Of a stretch of 64,000 nucleotides of DNA, positions 43,722 to 57,575 are shown in pieces; within the stretch, counting starts at the first letter, position 1; each line of letters begins with the position of its first letter. Made by a program: the position numbers and the translations under genes. Origin of the DNA: Diadophis punctatus similis (Eukaryota; Chordata; Lepidosauria; Squamata; Dipsadidae). Location: assembly GCA_023053685.1 (NCBI GenBank), contig JALIGW010000005.1, forward strand, positions 54,416,742-54,480,741. The letters are read 5' to 3'. The notes beneath the pieces were generated by a model. That model did not search any database, had not been told where the DNA came from, and saw only the letters and a list, made by a program, of their open reading frames with translations.

Positions 43722-43950
43722 CTGAGGTGGCGCAGCGGTTAGAGCGCAGTACTGCAGGCCACTTTAGCTGACTGTGATCCGCAGGTCAGCGGTTCAAATC
43801 TCACCGGCTCAAGGTTGACTCAGCCTTCCATCCTTTCGAGGTAAGTAAAATGAGGACCCAGATTGTTGGGGGCAATATAAATATACATTGCTTACTGGTG
43901 TAAACCGCTTAGAGAGTGCTTGCACTGTGAGGCGGTATATAAATCTCAGA
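43722..43950 (+). mobile_element. tRNA-derived SINE, plus strand, full length
   Basis: Starts GCTGAGGTGGCGCAGCGGTT (A-box region), has GGTTCAAATCTC (B-box-like) at 43791 and ends 'ggcggtatataaatctcag'. It is nearly identical to the inverse of 9504-9734, so the family was recently active. Confidence 0.93.
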
Positions 43951-43952
43951 AA

Positions 43953-44027
<75 letters not shown>

Positions 44028-44081
44028 ACAAACAAACAAACAAACAAACAAACAAACAAACAAACAAACAAACAAACAAAT
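43951..44081. repeat. (AAAT)n(AAAC)n microsatellite, SINE tail
   Basis: About 19 AAAT units then 13 AAAC units directly after the SINE. The 92-codon minus-strand frame is an artefact of the repeat. Confidence 0.97.
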
Positions 44082-44109
44082 TCTCAAGACATTCTACAGA
44101 AGAGAACAT

Positions 44110-44345
44110 AATAGAATTTTTGAAACTACAACTGGGTGTCAATCAGAGCAATCAGAGCAGAGATCTAAGTGTGCCATTCTAGAGGCACACATAATTGTCT
44201 TGCCACCACATTCTGCACCAGCTGAAGTTTCCAGATATTCTTCAAGGGCAGCTTCGCGTGGAGCACATTACAACAATGAATTGTAATTTGAGAGTTACTC
44301 AAATTAACATCAGTAACTGGCCAGGATGTTTCATCTCTTCTGCTT
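44110..44345 (-). repeat. Possible old LINE-derived segment
   Basis: 'ccacattctgcaccagctga', 'agatattcttcaagggcagc' and 'cgtggagcacattacaac' resemble a segment widespread in squamate L2/CR1-derived repeats. Divergent, family uncertain. Confidence 0.35.
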
Positions 44346-45143
44346 AGCTACTGTTACCACTGTTTGGGGAACAGTTGCTAAAATAGCATTTGTGTCTTAC
44401 TCTTGTCACAACTAATTAAAGCAGGCTTATTAAGAGGTGGAAAAGGGAATAAAAATATCCTGCTGTTTTTTTACAATCTGTAAATGTTCAATCTTAGTTT
44501 TCGTGTTTATCGAGAAGTATGGTCCCTTTTAGTCTCCGTGTTTGCTTTGTCCACAGTAATAGCTTTGTAACTCTTGTCTCCTTGCCCCAGTATTTTAAAA
44601 ATCCAATTTTCTTCCTTCTACTTATCCCTCTCTCATTCCTGAACTGAGTGAGTCTTTCACTGAATGAAATCTAAAATTGTGTACTTTTTGTTAGATAATT
44701 ATGCATAATTCAAACTATTTATGTCTGTCATATTGTACAACACCTATAATAGGAATAACACACTCGTATTTTTTCTCATGTTTCTTGTTTTAAAATGTTG
44801 CAAAGACTACATATAATGTATGATTTGTAGGAGAGACTAACTTTGCCAGTCAGCCATGCCAATAAGACTGCCAGCTCAACTATCCACTGTGGAAACAGGC
44901 TTCTGAATAGATTACTGGCATGATTCTAAATTCTCTAAATCATGTTCTTATTTTCCTTCCTTGAATAGTTCACAATAGTTTGGTGGGTTCCTTCATGCTA
45001 TGAAGCACATTCCAGAGGTCACTGAAGATTCCTTCATTGTGACTAACCCTGGTATCTTCTGAAATACATAGAAAGTATGTTAATAGAGGATTATAAAAAA
45101 TAACATATCTTTTCTCAATTTAAAGAGATGTCCTTTGCAAGGG
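44346..45143. other. Unassigned sequence
   Basis: No gene or named repeat. Confidence 0.35.
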
Positions 45144-45910
45144 CGGTCGCCTCTCCTTCCAGTCAGGTTTATTGTTTTATATGTCTTGGTAGCGTAAAAT
45201 AGTGCTCAGAATAGATTTCTTTTCAATTTTCTTTTTATATCTCCCTGACCAAGGGTAACTCCCTCTGTTTCACTTCTCTCTCTCCTTAAGATATGCTTTA
45301 GGTGAGAAATAGAAAGACTTTGACACGTTTCTTGAACAAACAAGAAAACAGTTTACAGTATTTAAATACAAATTCTCAGTAAATGTCAAGTAAAGTTCTT
45401 ACATCCACAACCAGCTATTCAATTCTTTTACCCTTTTTCTTCCCATCAGAGAACTTTCCTAGCTTTCCTGACTAAATCTAAGAAAACCCAGTTCTTCTTT
45501 AGGTTAAGGCCTATAGATTAGAGCACGTTTCACTGTTTATCTCTATCTACAAATAACACAATATATCAATCTATAAAATTCCCTGACCTTGGCACCTGCT
45601 TCCCACAGAACTGCCTAGAGCCTATCTTCTCTCCTGTTAACTTCCCTCTTGGACAGATAAACTCAGGCACAGAATCAGTATAAACCTTCCCTCTTGGAAG
45701 TTACTACAAACAGAGCTCTCCTCAGCTGTTCCACCTAGGCCTTTTATAGTTCCTGGCCCTGCTATCTATGATCCAATTGGCTGACTCCTTATGATGTAAT
45801 CTATCCCCCCTCCCTTCTGGAGAACTGGGAAAAACACCTCCCCCTTTCTACTTACCATACATTTAAAAGCTGTTTGGCTCCATACTTACTTGTGTATACA
45901 ATTCCTTTTT
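45144..45910 (-). mobile_element. Possible LTR-like or promoter-bearing repeat, minus strand
   Basis: The minus strand carries a TATAAAA box near 45742 and, about 570 bases on, AATAAA near 45168. Pyrimidine-rich plus strand without frames. No flanking duplication found. Not assigned to a family. Confidence 0.22.
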
Positions 45911-47791
45911 AACAATACTTTACCTTTACACAACAACTTAACTCTTTTACATTCAGTACCTCTATGTGGGCACCACATCCTTAGACAAGAGTAATCAAAT
46001 ATATATCCTGGATACATTCTTTTACCCAGACACTAATGCAGGAACAACCTGCTCCTATAAAAACATAGCTAGTATGTCAGATATAGTTAGCTCTGATTTT
46101 ATAGCTAAGCTTTCACAATTACATAGAAATCATGTATACTCACTGTATAAAAGAACATTGACTAGAAATCCTGATTTTGAAGCAAATATTCTTCAAAAAC
46201 CTTTTCAAAAGGCTAGTTGGCAATGTTTCTTTACCTTTCTACTACAGTATTTTTAGTTTTAAAATTTGGAAATATATTAAAAACTAATAAAGTTGGTTTT
46301 AGAGACTTCTATTGCCTATGGGTTGCCAATTGAACATCCCTTGTCTCATCTGAATAGCCAAATCTGATTTTTTATTCATGACTGCTGCCACGAAGAAGTC
46401 ATGAACTCCATCTTTCAAAGCCACAGCTGATTTTCATGAAGATTCCATTAAAATCACATCATAGCAACACACAAGCTATATCTACGTTTCTGGGGGCTTG
46501 GTGTGTAATTTTGAAGGTATATAAAGCTTTAAATTTTAAAAAGGAACAAGAATAGTTTCTGCTTGACTTGTGAGAATACTAGGATGGGATTATGTTATAT
46601 ATGTGGGAAGCCTCCTCCAAAATGTATATGGGTCCTTCCTATTTCAAAATGCAAATTAATTCCCTCCTCCTTATAGTGAAGAATGAAAAAGGACATAACA
46701 ATCAATAGCAAGTTATAGAATTCAATCATTTCATAAGTAATAACCCGCTTTCACAATTACATAGAAATAGACGATTAATTTAATTTCAAACAAATAAAAT
46801 GGGTTTTATCTATTCAGAATGTAAAATATAATATATTTTTATCTAAATCTTTATAGCACTTGCCAGTAAATGAAAAGGTCCATGATTAATAAGAAATGCA
46901 GATGGAGGTTCTTGGGTAGCCTTACAAGCTTTGCCTGATTGGGTCTGACTAGACAGGGCAGTCAAAAAAAATTCTGGAAAAAGGCAATGGTAAACAACTT
47001 CTGTATTGCTGCCAAGAAAATGGAATTACTATTGTCCAATTGCCAGAATTCAAGGTCAACCTGCATGGATCTTTCCCATTTATTCCAATTGTTGCCAAAA
47101 ATGTAATTAAAAGATAGACACTTGACTTCTTCTGAAAGAATTAGATTTTTAGCAACTAGAGATACAATTTTCAAACAAAATGTTGAGAATTATACATTCA
47201 ATATACTGTATATGTATATTAAACATACATTATAACATTTACTAGATCCCAAAATACCACCTTAATATCAATATAACAGTATAAGAGCTAAATCAACTTC
47301 AGTACAATATTGTCTATGGTAATGTATTACCACTGACTGCACCAGTAAAAATCTAGGATAAGAAATCCAAGAGTTGCCATTTCTAATAAAGCTGTCTCTA
47401 ATGTCTCTTTATTTTACAATCTAGCATTGCCAGAATAACAAGATGTCATGGCTAATGCTATCTGGTATTCAATGAGAGACAGTGGGAGGATTGTTGGAGT
47501 GAATATATGCTTTAGTACTAATCCCAAACCAATCTTAATTAGAAAACTGCATTTTTATTTCCCTGTGAAAAGCTATACTAAAGAGGCGAGGTCGCTTTTC
47601 TGGAAAAAAGTTAAAATCTGCAAGATTTATTATTCATTTTATACAGGATGATATATTTGATAGAAACGATTGCATCTTAGAACTCTAGCAGTATTTATGA
47701 CTCATTGTCCTTAGAATTGTATCCATTTCATATGGATTTGCTTTTAAAAATCAGCAACCTGCAGGTTGTCCCTTTTTTCATTCTTCCAAAA
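45911..47791. other. Unassigned sequence with an unrecognised 96-codon frame
   Basis: The frame 45966-46256 (RNHVYSLYKRTLTRNPDFEA region) shows no domain I know; it may be a decayed mobile-element piece. A 22-bp exact direct repeat (46109-46130, 46747-46768) lies here. Confidence 0.3.
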
Positions 47792-47793
47792 TA

Positions 47794-48151
47794 CCGTACT
47801 TTTCAGTGTATAAGATGCACCAGAGTATAAGACGCACCTTGGTTTTTGGGGAGGAAAATAAGAAAAAAAATTCTGCCTACCAGCATCCATCTGGCTAGCG
47901 TCCTTAGCAAACAGCCTGGAACAGGTATATTAGCCTTGCAAAGGTCCATTTTAAAGGCTGCTTTTTCAGGCTTGCAAAGCTCGGTTTGAGAGGCTGTTTT
48001 CAGGCTTGCAAAGCTCAGTTTGAGAGGTTGTTTTCAGGCTTGCAAAACTCCATTTCAGAGGCTGGGCGGGGCTACATTCGGTGTATAAGACCCAGATTTT
48101 CATCTTCTTTTAGGGGGAAAAAAGGTGCATTTTATACTCCAAAAAATACGG
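47794..48151 (-). mobile_element. CCGTATTTTT-family element, copy 4 (358 bp) with internal repeats
   Basis: Termini CCGTACTTTTC and AAAAAATACGG, flanked by TA on both sides. Opposite orientation to copy 3, and it shares that copy's ~33-bp internal repeat (caggcttgcaaagctc and variants, about four units). Confidence 0.85.
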
Positions 48152-48153
48152 TA

Positions 48154-49789
48154 GCTAACCACAATTGTAAGAATAGTTGCTGCACTTAAGAAGATTCTCT
48201 ACCTATCAATAGTTAAATATTTTCAAACAGCTCCCAAGTTGCTGGGATGTGACTGTTGAAGTTCCAAGTCAGTAGAATTCTTTACAGACCCCTGGCATAA
48301 GTAAGTGCAATTCGGTTTCAGCTGTAGCTTATTAATCACATCTTATTTCAGACTTAATGCACTAGCCAAGGAAGCTGAATGATATTACTGATAACTCATT
48401 TACTTTCCTGGCTATGATGGCAGAACATGCTCTCTTTTCTGACTTCTTTTGGTGGTGGTTAGAGAACTGGCAGAAAATATTGCTGATGCTGCAAAAGCAC
48501 TGAACTATGTAGATCCTGTTGGATTGACTGTATGGAAAGTTGTCAGGTTAGTACCATGTCAAAAACACATGTGTGTTAGACTGAGTTTATCCTAGGTATT
48601 CCTCACAGTTTGTAGGACTATTTATATAAGAATTGTGAGAGAGAGGGATTGTAAGAAACAATGAACACTTGTCACGTCTTGTTAATTAGTAAAACACATG
48701 GAATGATGATCAGAAAGTGTTCGTAATAAATAGGTTTGAATGATTCTTTTTCTACAATTCCAATAATTCCTAAACATACATTATTTAGTAAAAATATTTT
48801 CAGGCTATTTCTTATTCTTTCTTATTAAGTATAAAATAAGAATAAGCAATAAAATGAAAGACTAAATTAGAAACATTATGGACAAAATCTATGTTGTTGC
48901 TAGGAGTTGAGACCTGACTTAATGGCACAAAATTAATCAAAAGGCAGAGAGAATGGGCAAAACCTTTTCTTTACTCAAAGCATAATTCTGAACTGTGGAA
49001 TTTACAGCCTTGATATGGGATAAGAGCTTTTCAAATTTACTAACAACTATTAGCCATGAGAGCTGAATTTAATGGCAGTGAGTGTCTATTGTAGGATGCA
49101 ATCAATGAAAATAAACATTACATATGCGGTGTGTTTGTGGGAAGTACCTAGTAGGCCATTTCTAGTATATAAAGAATACTAAACTTGGCAAGCTTCAAAA
49201 TGATCTAGTAAGGCAGAAGTGGGGAAACTATAACCTTTCAAATGTAACTGAATTATACTTTCCAGCAGCTACAACCAGCAAGTCTGATAAGAGATGTTAT
49301 CAATATTGTACCTTCAGTTCATTATAAATCTCCTTTTTTCTGCTAATTTGCATCATCAACTAGGATCACTTAATATTACAGACTGACATCCCAATGGAAG
49401 CTGATGTAGAAGCTGAAGCTATCTCCCTTTTCACTTGTAAAACTCCCCTGAGTTTATGAATCTTTCCCTCAGAAAAACTCTGAGGGAAAATGTTCATATC
49501 AAAAGACTTGTATTGGGCATTCTGGAACAGCCATTTCATCCAGCTGACAGAAGACAAATTGGGCCTAGCTCTGATCTGCTGTTTCCTCAAACATCTACTC
49601 AGAGAGCTACTTTACAACAGTTACAAAGTGCTTTGCCTATGCTAGCTGAACATGTTGTTCTGTAATGTTATTCTGAGGAAGACCTATAACTGAAATGATA
49701 ACCATTGTGACCACCTCCCATTGTGCTTCTCAGAGGATCCCCACAGAGATGTAACTGGCTGAAAAAAAGTCCCTCTGCTGGTGCTGGTG
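48154..49789. other. Unassigned sequence, 1.6 kb
   Basis: No gene domain or named repeat. Confidence 0.35.
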
Positions 49790-49871
49790 CCTCTGAAGAA
49801 AATGGGAGAACATTTCCCAGGAGTTGAAGTCCACAGATCCTCAAAGAGAACCATAGTTTGGCCACCCCTGA
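49790..49871. mobile_element. hAT-like MITE fragment
   Basis: 'cccaggagttgaagtccaca' and the terminal 'gtttggccacccctg' match the arm and terminus type of the palindromic squamate MITEs. Confidence 0.5.
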
Positions 49872-51650
49872 CCTATGGTGTTGCTTCATGCAGATCTTCT
49901 TGGGAACCAGAGAATGCACATCATGGGCAATCTTGCACAATATGTATAATAGTTTGCATAGCAGCACCACAATCACAACAAGGGGAAGTTATATGGTAAG
50001 GACATCTCACTAAGTTGTCCTACTTCACCTCTGAACTTTTCATGTTCTAAGCATCTTAATATCATCTGCTTTCTTCATTAAGAATGTTCTGCTTAAATAT
50101 TTTATGGCAGACATTTCAGCCTTATTCCTTTACTTAATTTTATCCCCATTTGGATTCCTAGTTTGTTTGTTTGCCTGCCTGCCAGGTCCAAGAAAGGAGT
50201 TTATAAAAGTTCTGAATGTATCATCAAATGGTCACTTTACAAACACATACAGAATTTTATGCAGTTTGGGGCATTTATTCTCCCATATTTTACACCTCTT
50301 GTCAAATAATTCTTAGCACAAAAGACCTCTCAAAACAACAAAATCTTGATAACTGAGGAATTAATTTGTCCCTGTTGCTAATAAAATAGAAAGATGTGTG
50401 TGTCTGTATGACCTAGACTTTATAACCGTCTTCAAAATAAATTTGCTGTAATAAAAGCCAGCAGTTTTCCTTTTTTCTAGGCCAAAAAAGAAATCTGTCT
50501 CTGGAAAAAAAAATAGTTGTTTCATACAGTGCAAAATACTGAGGTGCACATGCATACACACTACAAATCTGTCCAAAACCATCACAATTTTAATTTTTCA
50601 TGAATGTAGTTTCCATTTAGTAAAAAGGGAAGGACATAATATTCATATGTTGGTGGATTTCAAAGAAATCATTTTAAAGGCCAATTTTCCACTTTACTAT
50701 TTTCATTTTTAGAATATGTTTTTTAGAAAAATCTTTCCTCCAACGTACAAACACAATTTTCTACTAATACAATTGTTTCAAGTGTTTTCAGCAACACTGA
50801 AACAAAAGATCATTTTACTTGACACACCACACTTTGTGTGCTGCCAATATCTGACACATCGACCAATAATTAAATCCAACTAATGGATCTTTTCTGTGTC
50901 AAAACAAGTTAATCACTTAGGTACTAACTAGTTCACATCTTCTGCTAAAGGGTAAAGCCACATATGGTTAGAAAACACTGTGGCATTACTATGCTATTGC
51001 TATTGAATGCATAAAGGCAGATAATTCTTTGCCCATTTTACTGGAAGAAACCAGATTGGGAGAGGCTGCTGGAACTGCATGATAGGAAAAAATAATCATA
51101 GCTTGTTTCCAGCCTTGCACTGTCACACTGAAGTAGGGGTAAACTATGCTGCTAAATGACCTACTAGATATTTTGCTCTAGAATTAAGGTGTGCAGTTCT
51201 CTATAATCACAGAATCAGCATTCGAATATTCTAGTGGGAGCACATATAAATGATTTATTTCAGAGACAGGGTCAATACTGCAGCAATAAGATGTACAATA
51301 TAATTTTAGAGAGAAAGAGTAAGAGATAGATTCGGGTGATATGAGAGATAGTGCCAGTAGAGGGGGAGCTGGTGTGATAGACTACAGTAAAGTGGCAGTT
51401 TTGCCAGGAAGGAGGAAGCACAGTTAGGAAAGGGGTGGACGTGGTGAGACAAAAAGCAATTTATAGTCTGGAATTGCATAGGAAGCAGAGGAAGAGGGAA
51501 AGGATAACCACTCCCTCGGATCTCCCAGATTAGGAGATACTTAGATCTGTTAGGGTCAGAGTACTAAGAGTTTAGTCTGGCAAGATTCTGTCTATTGTAT
51601 ATAAACAAATAAAGAACTCAACTCTGGATAAATTGCCCTTGGTTGTTCTT
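49872..51650. other. Unassigned sequence, 1.8 kb
   Basis: Near 51590-51650 'tgtatataaacaaataaaga' has closely spaced TATA and AATAAA signals and could be the end of an LTR, but I found no boundaries. Confidence 0.3.
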
Positions 51651-52110
51651 GGGCTAGCCAGGGGTGTGCAACCTTAAACACTCAAAGAGCCCGTTTCCCA
51701 CAGAAAACAAAACACCGGGAACCACAAAACCTGTGTGGGCATAGCCAACTCAACGTCACTCACTCCCACCCAGTCACATGAGCCACCCAGCCACACCTAC
51801 CCAGATTTTGTGGCTCCTGGTTTCTTTTCTATGCAAAATAGGTATTTCCCTCTCTCTGTCTCTCTCCCTCTCTCATCTCTCTGTCTCCCCCTCCCTCTCA
51901 TCTTTCTTCCTCTCTGTCTATCTCCCTCTCTCTCATTACTCTCTCATTTCTCTTTCTCTCTCTCTCTCTCACTCTCTCATCTCTTTCTCTTTTTCTCTGT
52001 GTCTTCATCTCCCTCCCTCCCATCTCTCTTTCTCTCATCTCTCTATTTCTCTTTTTCTCTCTATCTCCTTCTCCCTCTCATCCTCCTCTCTCACTCATCC
52101 CTCTTTCTCT

Positions 52111-52115
52111 AGTTC

Positions 52116-52202
<87 letters not shown>

Positions 52203-52204
52203 CC

Positions 52205-52251
<47 letters not shown>

Positions 52252-52252
52252 C
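52111..52252. repeat. (TTTC)n then (GT)n microsatellites
   Basis: About 22 TTTC units (52114-52202) and about 21 GT units (52207-52249). Confidence 0.97.
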
Positions 52253-52590
52253 TCACACTCTTTTGCTCCCTGTCTCTTCTCACTCTCTTGGAAAGCCCTG
52301 CGTGCTCTCCTTGGGGCTTTTCGGTATGTGTTTTTCTTTCTTCCTTTTGGAAATCTGGGTGAGGAATGAGCGCAACCCATGGAGGAGGAGGAGGAGGAGG
52401 AGGAGGGCCTCCGCCATGGGTTGCACTCGTTCCTCACCCAGCCCCGATTTCCAAAAGGAAGAAAGAAAAACATGTAGCAAAAGGCCCCAAGGAGAGCACG
52501 CAGGGCTTTCCGAGAGAGTGAGAAGATACACAGAGACAGGGAGCTTGCGCGAGACACACACACACACACACTCACACTCACACTCACACT
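52206..52590. repeat. Long palindrome with (GAG)n loop
   Basis: Left arm about 52206-52384 and right arm about 52411-52590 are inverse complements, sharing 'gaaagccctgcgtgctctcc' and 'ctttcttccttttggaaatc'. The left (GT)n faces the right (AC)n. The loop is a GGA-repeat. Confidence 0.9.
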
Positions 52591-52768
52591 CAGAGAAACA
52601 CACACACAGAGAGAGAGGGAGACTGGCTGATGAGTGAGCATCTTTGGCGAGGGCCAAATCAAGCTGAATCTTTCTCCCCCCCCTCTCTGTCCCAACTGGT
52701 GGGAAATGGCCGGCGGCTACTTCCAGGTTTGTTGGTGCTGGGCACACACCCTGCTCTTCACCCCAAGA

Positions 52769-52878
<110 letters not shown>

Positions 52879-53740
52879 GCCAGGGGGAGTGGGGCAGGGA
52901 ATGGGCTCCAGGAAGAGGAGGGGATCCAGTCTCCCCTATTGTGAAACTCACTTTTGCTGTGCTGCAGGCAGGCCATGGAGGGGGTATTGGGTCTTCCCCC
53001 CACCCCTGCCAAAGGAAAACCAGCTGAGCTTCTCCTTCCCTCCTACCCTTCCCCCTGCTTCCTTCCCTCCACTCAATCCTACTTTGGGACAGAGGAGTAC
53101 GCATGTTGGGGTAACGTCGGAGTGCATTTTCTGACCCTCTGGCACTCGCCCGCAATTCTCCACGCTCCTCCAGGCCCAGCTTGCTGAGGGGGGAGCAGCC
53201 CTGATGCCTCTGCTACCGCCCCCCCAGCCATCACTGCCCAGAGAAGGCACAGGCAACAGAAAGTGGTGCATTTCAAAGGTGGTGAACAGCATTCTGCTGC
53301 GAGAGCCAGACCACGCCTCTCTGCCATCCAACTTGCCAATGGGGACACTTGTGCTGTGTCATCTCCCTCCTGGGCTGTTGTGCTTGGTGCTTGGCAGAGA
53401 AGGGGAGCACTTCCCCATGCTGTCCCCTTCTTTCTCTTGGCCCTGACAGGCTTGGGGGATGGCCCCCAGCCCACAAGATCTGCCCCTGCCATTCTCTCCC
53501 AGCCCTCTTTGCTGGCAGCAACAGCAAATGTACCGTGATGAAGGCAGAATGCTTTTGCCATGCAAAGGAAAATTCAGGGGTGCTTTGCTCCCGCACTAAG
53601 GCTCCGACCATGCCACTGCCATGACAGGACAATGTCTCTTTCATCCCTCTTCTGTGACAGGGCCACAGGTAGCCGCAGCAGAGGTCCCAAAGAGCTGCAT
53701 GCAGCTCCGGAGCCGCAGGTTGCCGACCCCTGGGCTAGCC

Positions 53741-54592
53741 TGACAGACAATGGATGGATGGAGAGGAAACGGACTATAGTCTATAGTTCCTATCAATCTA
53801 CATGATCATAAAAAAACCTTAAAACCTTTGATAAGAGGGAAATCATCATGCTTTGAACAGATTATGTTTCCCAGTCTCTACTGAGTCTTCCCTATCTTCG
53901 ATCCTAGGGCTTCTGAATGGCACCATTTTTTTCTCATTCAACAGCCTCAGGCTCCTGATTGATGGCTAGCTGACTTGGCACTACCTTACGGATTCTACAG
54001 ATAGGGTGTTGTTCACTTGAATATTTGCTCACTTGATGAACATTTGTCATTTATTCGTATTGTAATTAATATTGAAATAATCTCCTTCCAGGTAATGCCA
54101 GATCCTCCCTTTGTAGCCTGATATTAATATTGTTTGTACTGTTCTTGACATTCTTGATTTTTCTGATGTCTTTTGTCTCAGTCCTAAACACAGTTATCAA
54201 ATGTATCAAAGTTGGAATTAAGGTATGATGTGCAGACACATACTGTATAATAACATATAACATGAATATTATTCAAAAGAATTATATAAGACACAAGTAT
54301 TACAATATCTTCTAATAGCATAAGCCAGGATTTCCAAACAAATAACAAAAATCAAAGCATCTTCGCCTACAGCTTTTGTAACAGGGAAAAGCAGATGAAA
54401 GCATAGAATTAATTTTCACTTTCTATGCAGGAGACATATGTAAATGTGGATTGGATATATTCATTCTGTAGGAAAACCAATTTTAGCTAGAATACTAAAT
54501 GTATTGTATATAAATACATATATATTTATAATATATAGATATAAATACATACATATATATATATACACACACACACACACATATATATATAT
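53741..54592. other. Unassigned sequence ending in (AT)n(AC)n(AT)n
   Basis: The last ~60 bases (54535-54591) alternate AT and AC dinucleotides. Otherwise nothing recognised. Confidence 0.4.
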
Positions 54593-54828
54593 GTAGCCAA
54601 GGTGGCTCAGCGGTTAGAGTGGGGTACTGCAGGCCACTTTAGCTGACTGTGATCCGCAGTCAAATCTCGGTTCAAATCTCACCGGCTCAAGATTGACTCA
54701 GCCTTCCATCCTTTCGATGTAGGTAAAATGAGGACCCAGATTGTTGGGGGCAATATAAATATACATTGCTTACTGGTATAAACCACTTAGAGAGTGCTTG
54801 CACTGTGAGGCGGTATATAAATGTCACA
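54593..54828 (+). mobile_element. tRNA-derived SINE, plus strand
   Basis: Starts 'gccaaggtggctcagcggtt', has 'ggttcaaatctcaccggctc' and ends 'aggcggtatataaatgtcac'. Near-identical body to the copy at 43722, with a local rearrangement around the B box (54660-54675). Confidence 0.92.
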
Positions 54829-54830
54829 AA

Positions 54831-54885
<55 letters not shown>

Positions 54886-54955
54886 AGAATGAATGAATGA
54901 ATGAATGAATGAATGAATGAATGAATGAATGAATGAATGAATAATAAATAAATAA
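54829..54955. repeat. (AAAT)n(GAAT)n microsatellite, SINE tail
   Basis: About 14 AAAT units followed by about 14 GAAT units and a short AAAT run. Confidence 0.97.
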
Positions 54956-57575
54956 TTTTTTTCAGTATCCAGAGATATAACTGATGATCATCTTTACTTT
55001 GATTTGAAGTTATTGTGTTGTGGTCATTTTGTTTTGTACTCTGTCTTGCTAATTATAATCTCTGTCTTGCTACATTTTAATCATTGTCATTATCATTTTA
55101 TCATAGTCATCATCATTGTAGCTAAGTTGGCTGAAGGACTGCTTTTATCCCCTAGAATTCTACATTCTCTTTAATATGTGAAATGGATGCTCTTATTTAC
55201 TTTCCTCTGAGAAAAACTGGATTGGTGAGTGTGAGCTAGATAGACTTCTCTTTACTTTCTGGAGTTGTAGCAATGCAACTCTGTAAAAATCCAATATAAA
55301 TATCTCAAGACTGTATTTTCTATGGCTACTTGAATTCTGATCCCCCCCCCCCCCACAGTCTATGGACAGTTTGACTGCATTAGTTATTTAATTTTTGATA
55401 TTTTAGGGCAAATGCCTATTTTATTACTACAACTGATTTTTATTAATCCTGGTATTTAATATAAAATACTTTTATTCTATGAACCACTTAAAAAGGACTT
55501 TATTTCCTAAAAGGCTGCATAAAGATATCTAGATATTAGTAAATCTCTCATTGCATTTCTTCATTTGTCTATTTATACCCTCAAGTTAGTCCGAATGTTC
55601 ATTATAGTGCAACAATCTTTGAATCAATGTGTCTAAAGCCCACTAACTGAAAGTGTTTGTTAAATATCCAGGACCCATTATTCCTGTGGAATTGAAATGT
55701 TCACAATTATTATAATAATTACAATTATTTAGCCGACTTTTATTTGCAAAGTTGTATCATCCCCAGGGTAATGTGATAGTGATTTCCAATGTTCCCTGAT
55801 AGTTTTTCACAAGCAAAGTCAATGGGAAAGTTGGCAGGAAGTTTGTTTGTTTGTTTGTTTGTTTGTTTGTTTGTTTGTTTATGATTTATTAATTTATTAA
55901 TTTATTTATTTATTTATTTATTTATTATTAAATTTGTTTGTCATCTGTCTCGCTACAAGGGAGAGTTGGAAGTCATTCTCATTCCCACTGCTTTTTTGTC
56001 TGCCTGTGATGTTTCTGCTTATTTTTTTAGCAAATAAATGTTGAGTTATTATTGAAGGGTTTTTTTTTTTGATACTACAATTATTTTTTTGATATTCATT
56101 CTTGTTAGATGATCATGGGACTGTCCAGCATTGGGATAAAAAATATGGTCAGCCTAAAATGTAATATTTATTTTGGTCACATCAGAGTGTACTACCTGTC
56201 TCTCAAATGAGGACTCAATGGTCACAGGTTTTCTTGGTTTTAAATGAAAATGATTCCTTGTGTAGTCTGTGAACTAAGGTGAGTTATCTGACACACACTC
56301 TGCCAAAGATAACACAGTTTTAATAAAAACCTAATAAACCCAGCTATTTGGGACTATCCTAGTTAGTATGAGTAATACACTTGGAGGACTGAGTCATCAT
56401 GCAATTCTTGTATATTCCCATCAAAATAGCTGGAAGATCCTTAAAAATCAATCCATTCATCTACAGTACCAGAAAAGTGTTGATGGCTTTAACTTGTTTT
56501 ATTTGAATCATCATCTACTTTTGCATCATGTGGCAATTGAAAGTTATTTATTGTTGTAAGAATGAATAATTCCATAACTTTCTACATATTGCTGGGAAAA
56601 CTATAGGCTGATCTTGGTGGACAGATCATAGAAGCAAAAATGATTCTCATGAAATTAGCACTTTAGAGTTCTTTCCCAATAAAATGAAATAAGTCATTTC
56701 AAATTTATGGAAAGATCATATAGGGTCACAAAGGATTCTGTATTAATATAATCTGTATGCAACATACACAAACATGTTCTTTTTGATCCTTAAGAATTGC
56801 AAAGTTAGCAGATGTTTATAATTTAAATAGAATATGACATTGCTTTGATGTTATATGAGTTGCATAATTATCGCTCATTCCTAAAACCAAGGCATACTTT
56901 CATAAACTTTTGGATTCTCAGTTCTTTTAAAGGCAGTGCACAAATGAGTTAAGAGGGAATAGGTAGACTGCAATGGATCTATATACATTATTTCTGCTTT
57001 TTATTGTGGTAGGGAGAGAGATTATTAGCATATTAGGCTATACAAATCTACATAAAAGCTCCCTTTTTACGTTCCTGTAACCACTTAATTCAGGGTAAAA
57101 TCGGGGTGACTGGATGAAGCTGAAAGTTGGATGGATGGATGCCCTTTCTGATGCCATGCAGGGTTCACAGCAGATTTTTTTTTTCTTTGCATCCTAGGGA
57201 AAAAATATCTGCCACTACCTAGGATTGAATTCTCAACCTACATTTACATTTTATTTCCACAAATGTGGTGGGTTGGTTTTTTTTTAAGAAATTGAGTTTG
57301 AGAAAAAGAAAATGACAGGTTTACTCATTCCTATCATGCATAACCTGAGAATAACATTGTTTGGATTATTTTACTACTATAAAAGTAAAAATCTGGCCAC
57401 CTGCATGCTCAGATTATTGGCAATAAAAACACTGTATTATCATGAAGTAGAGAAGGGTGTATGCGGTAATTACTTTTTCTGTTATAGATTTTCCCATCAC
57501 ACTGAGACTTCCATGATTGCCCATATTTCCTAGTGTAGAAAGCCTGGTGGAGTAGTTCTTCCCTGGGGATTTAAC
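54956..57575. other. Unassigned sequence with (GTTT)n(ATTT)n at 55843-55930
   Basis: Poly-C runs at 55342-55355; the microsatellite (GTTT)~9 then ATTT units. Frames to 73 codons have no domain. Confidence 0.4.

Noticed and set aside
43722..43800. tRNA-like sequence with A and B boxes
   Set aside because: It is the head of a SINE repeated in this window, not a tRNA gene; no acceptor stem pairing is visible.
51110..51659. Possible LTR ending near the hAT-like element
   Set aside because: TATA and AATAAA are present but adjacent, and no TG...CA ends with a duplication were found.
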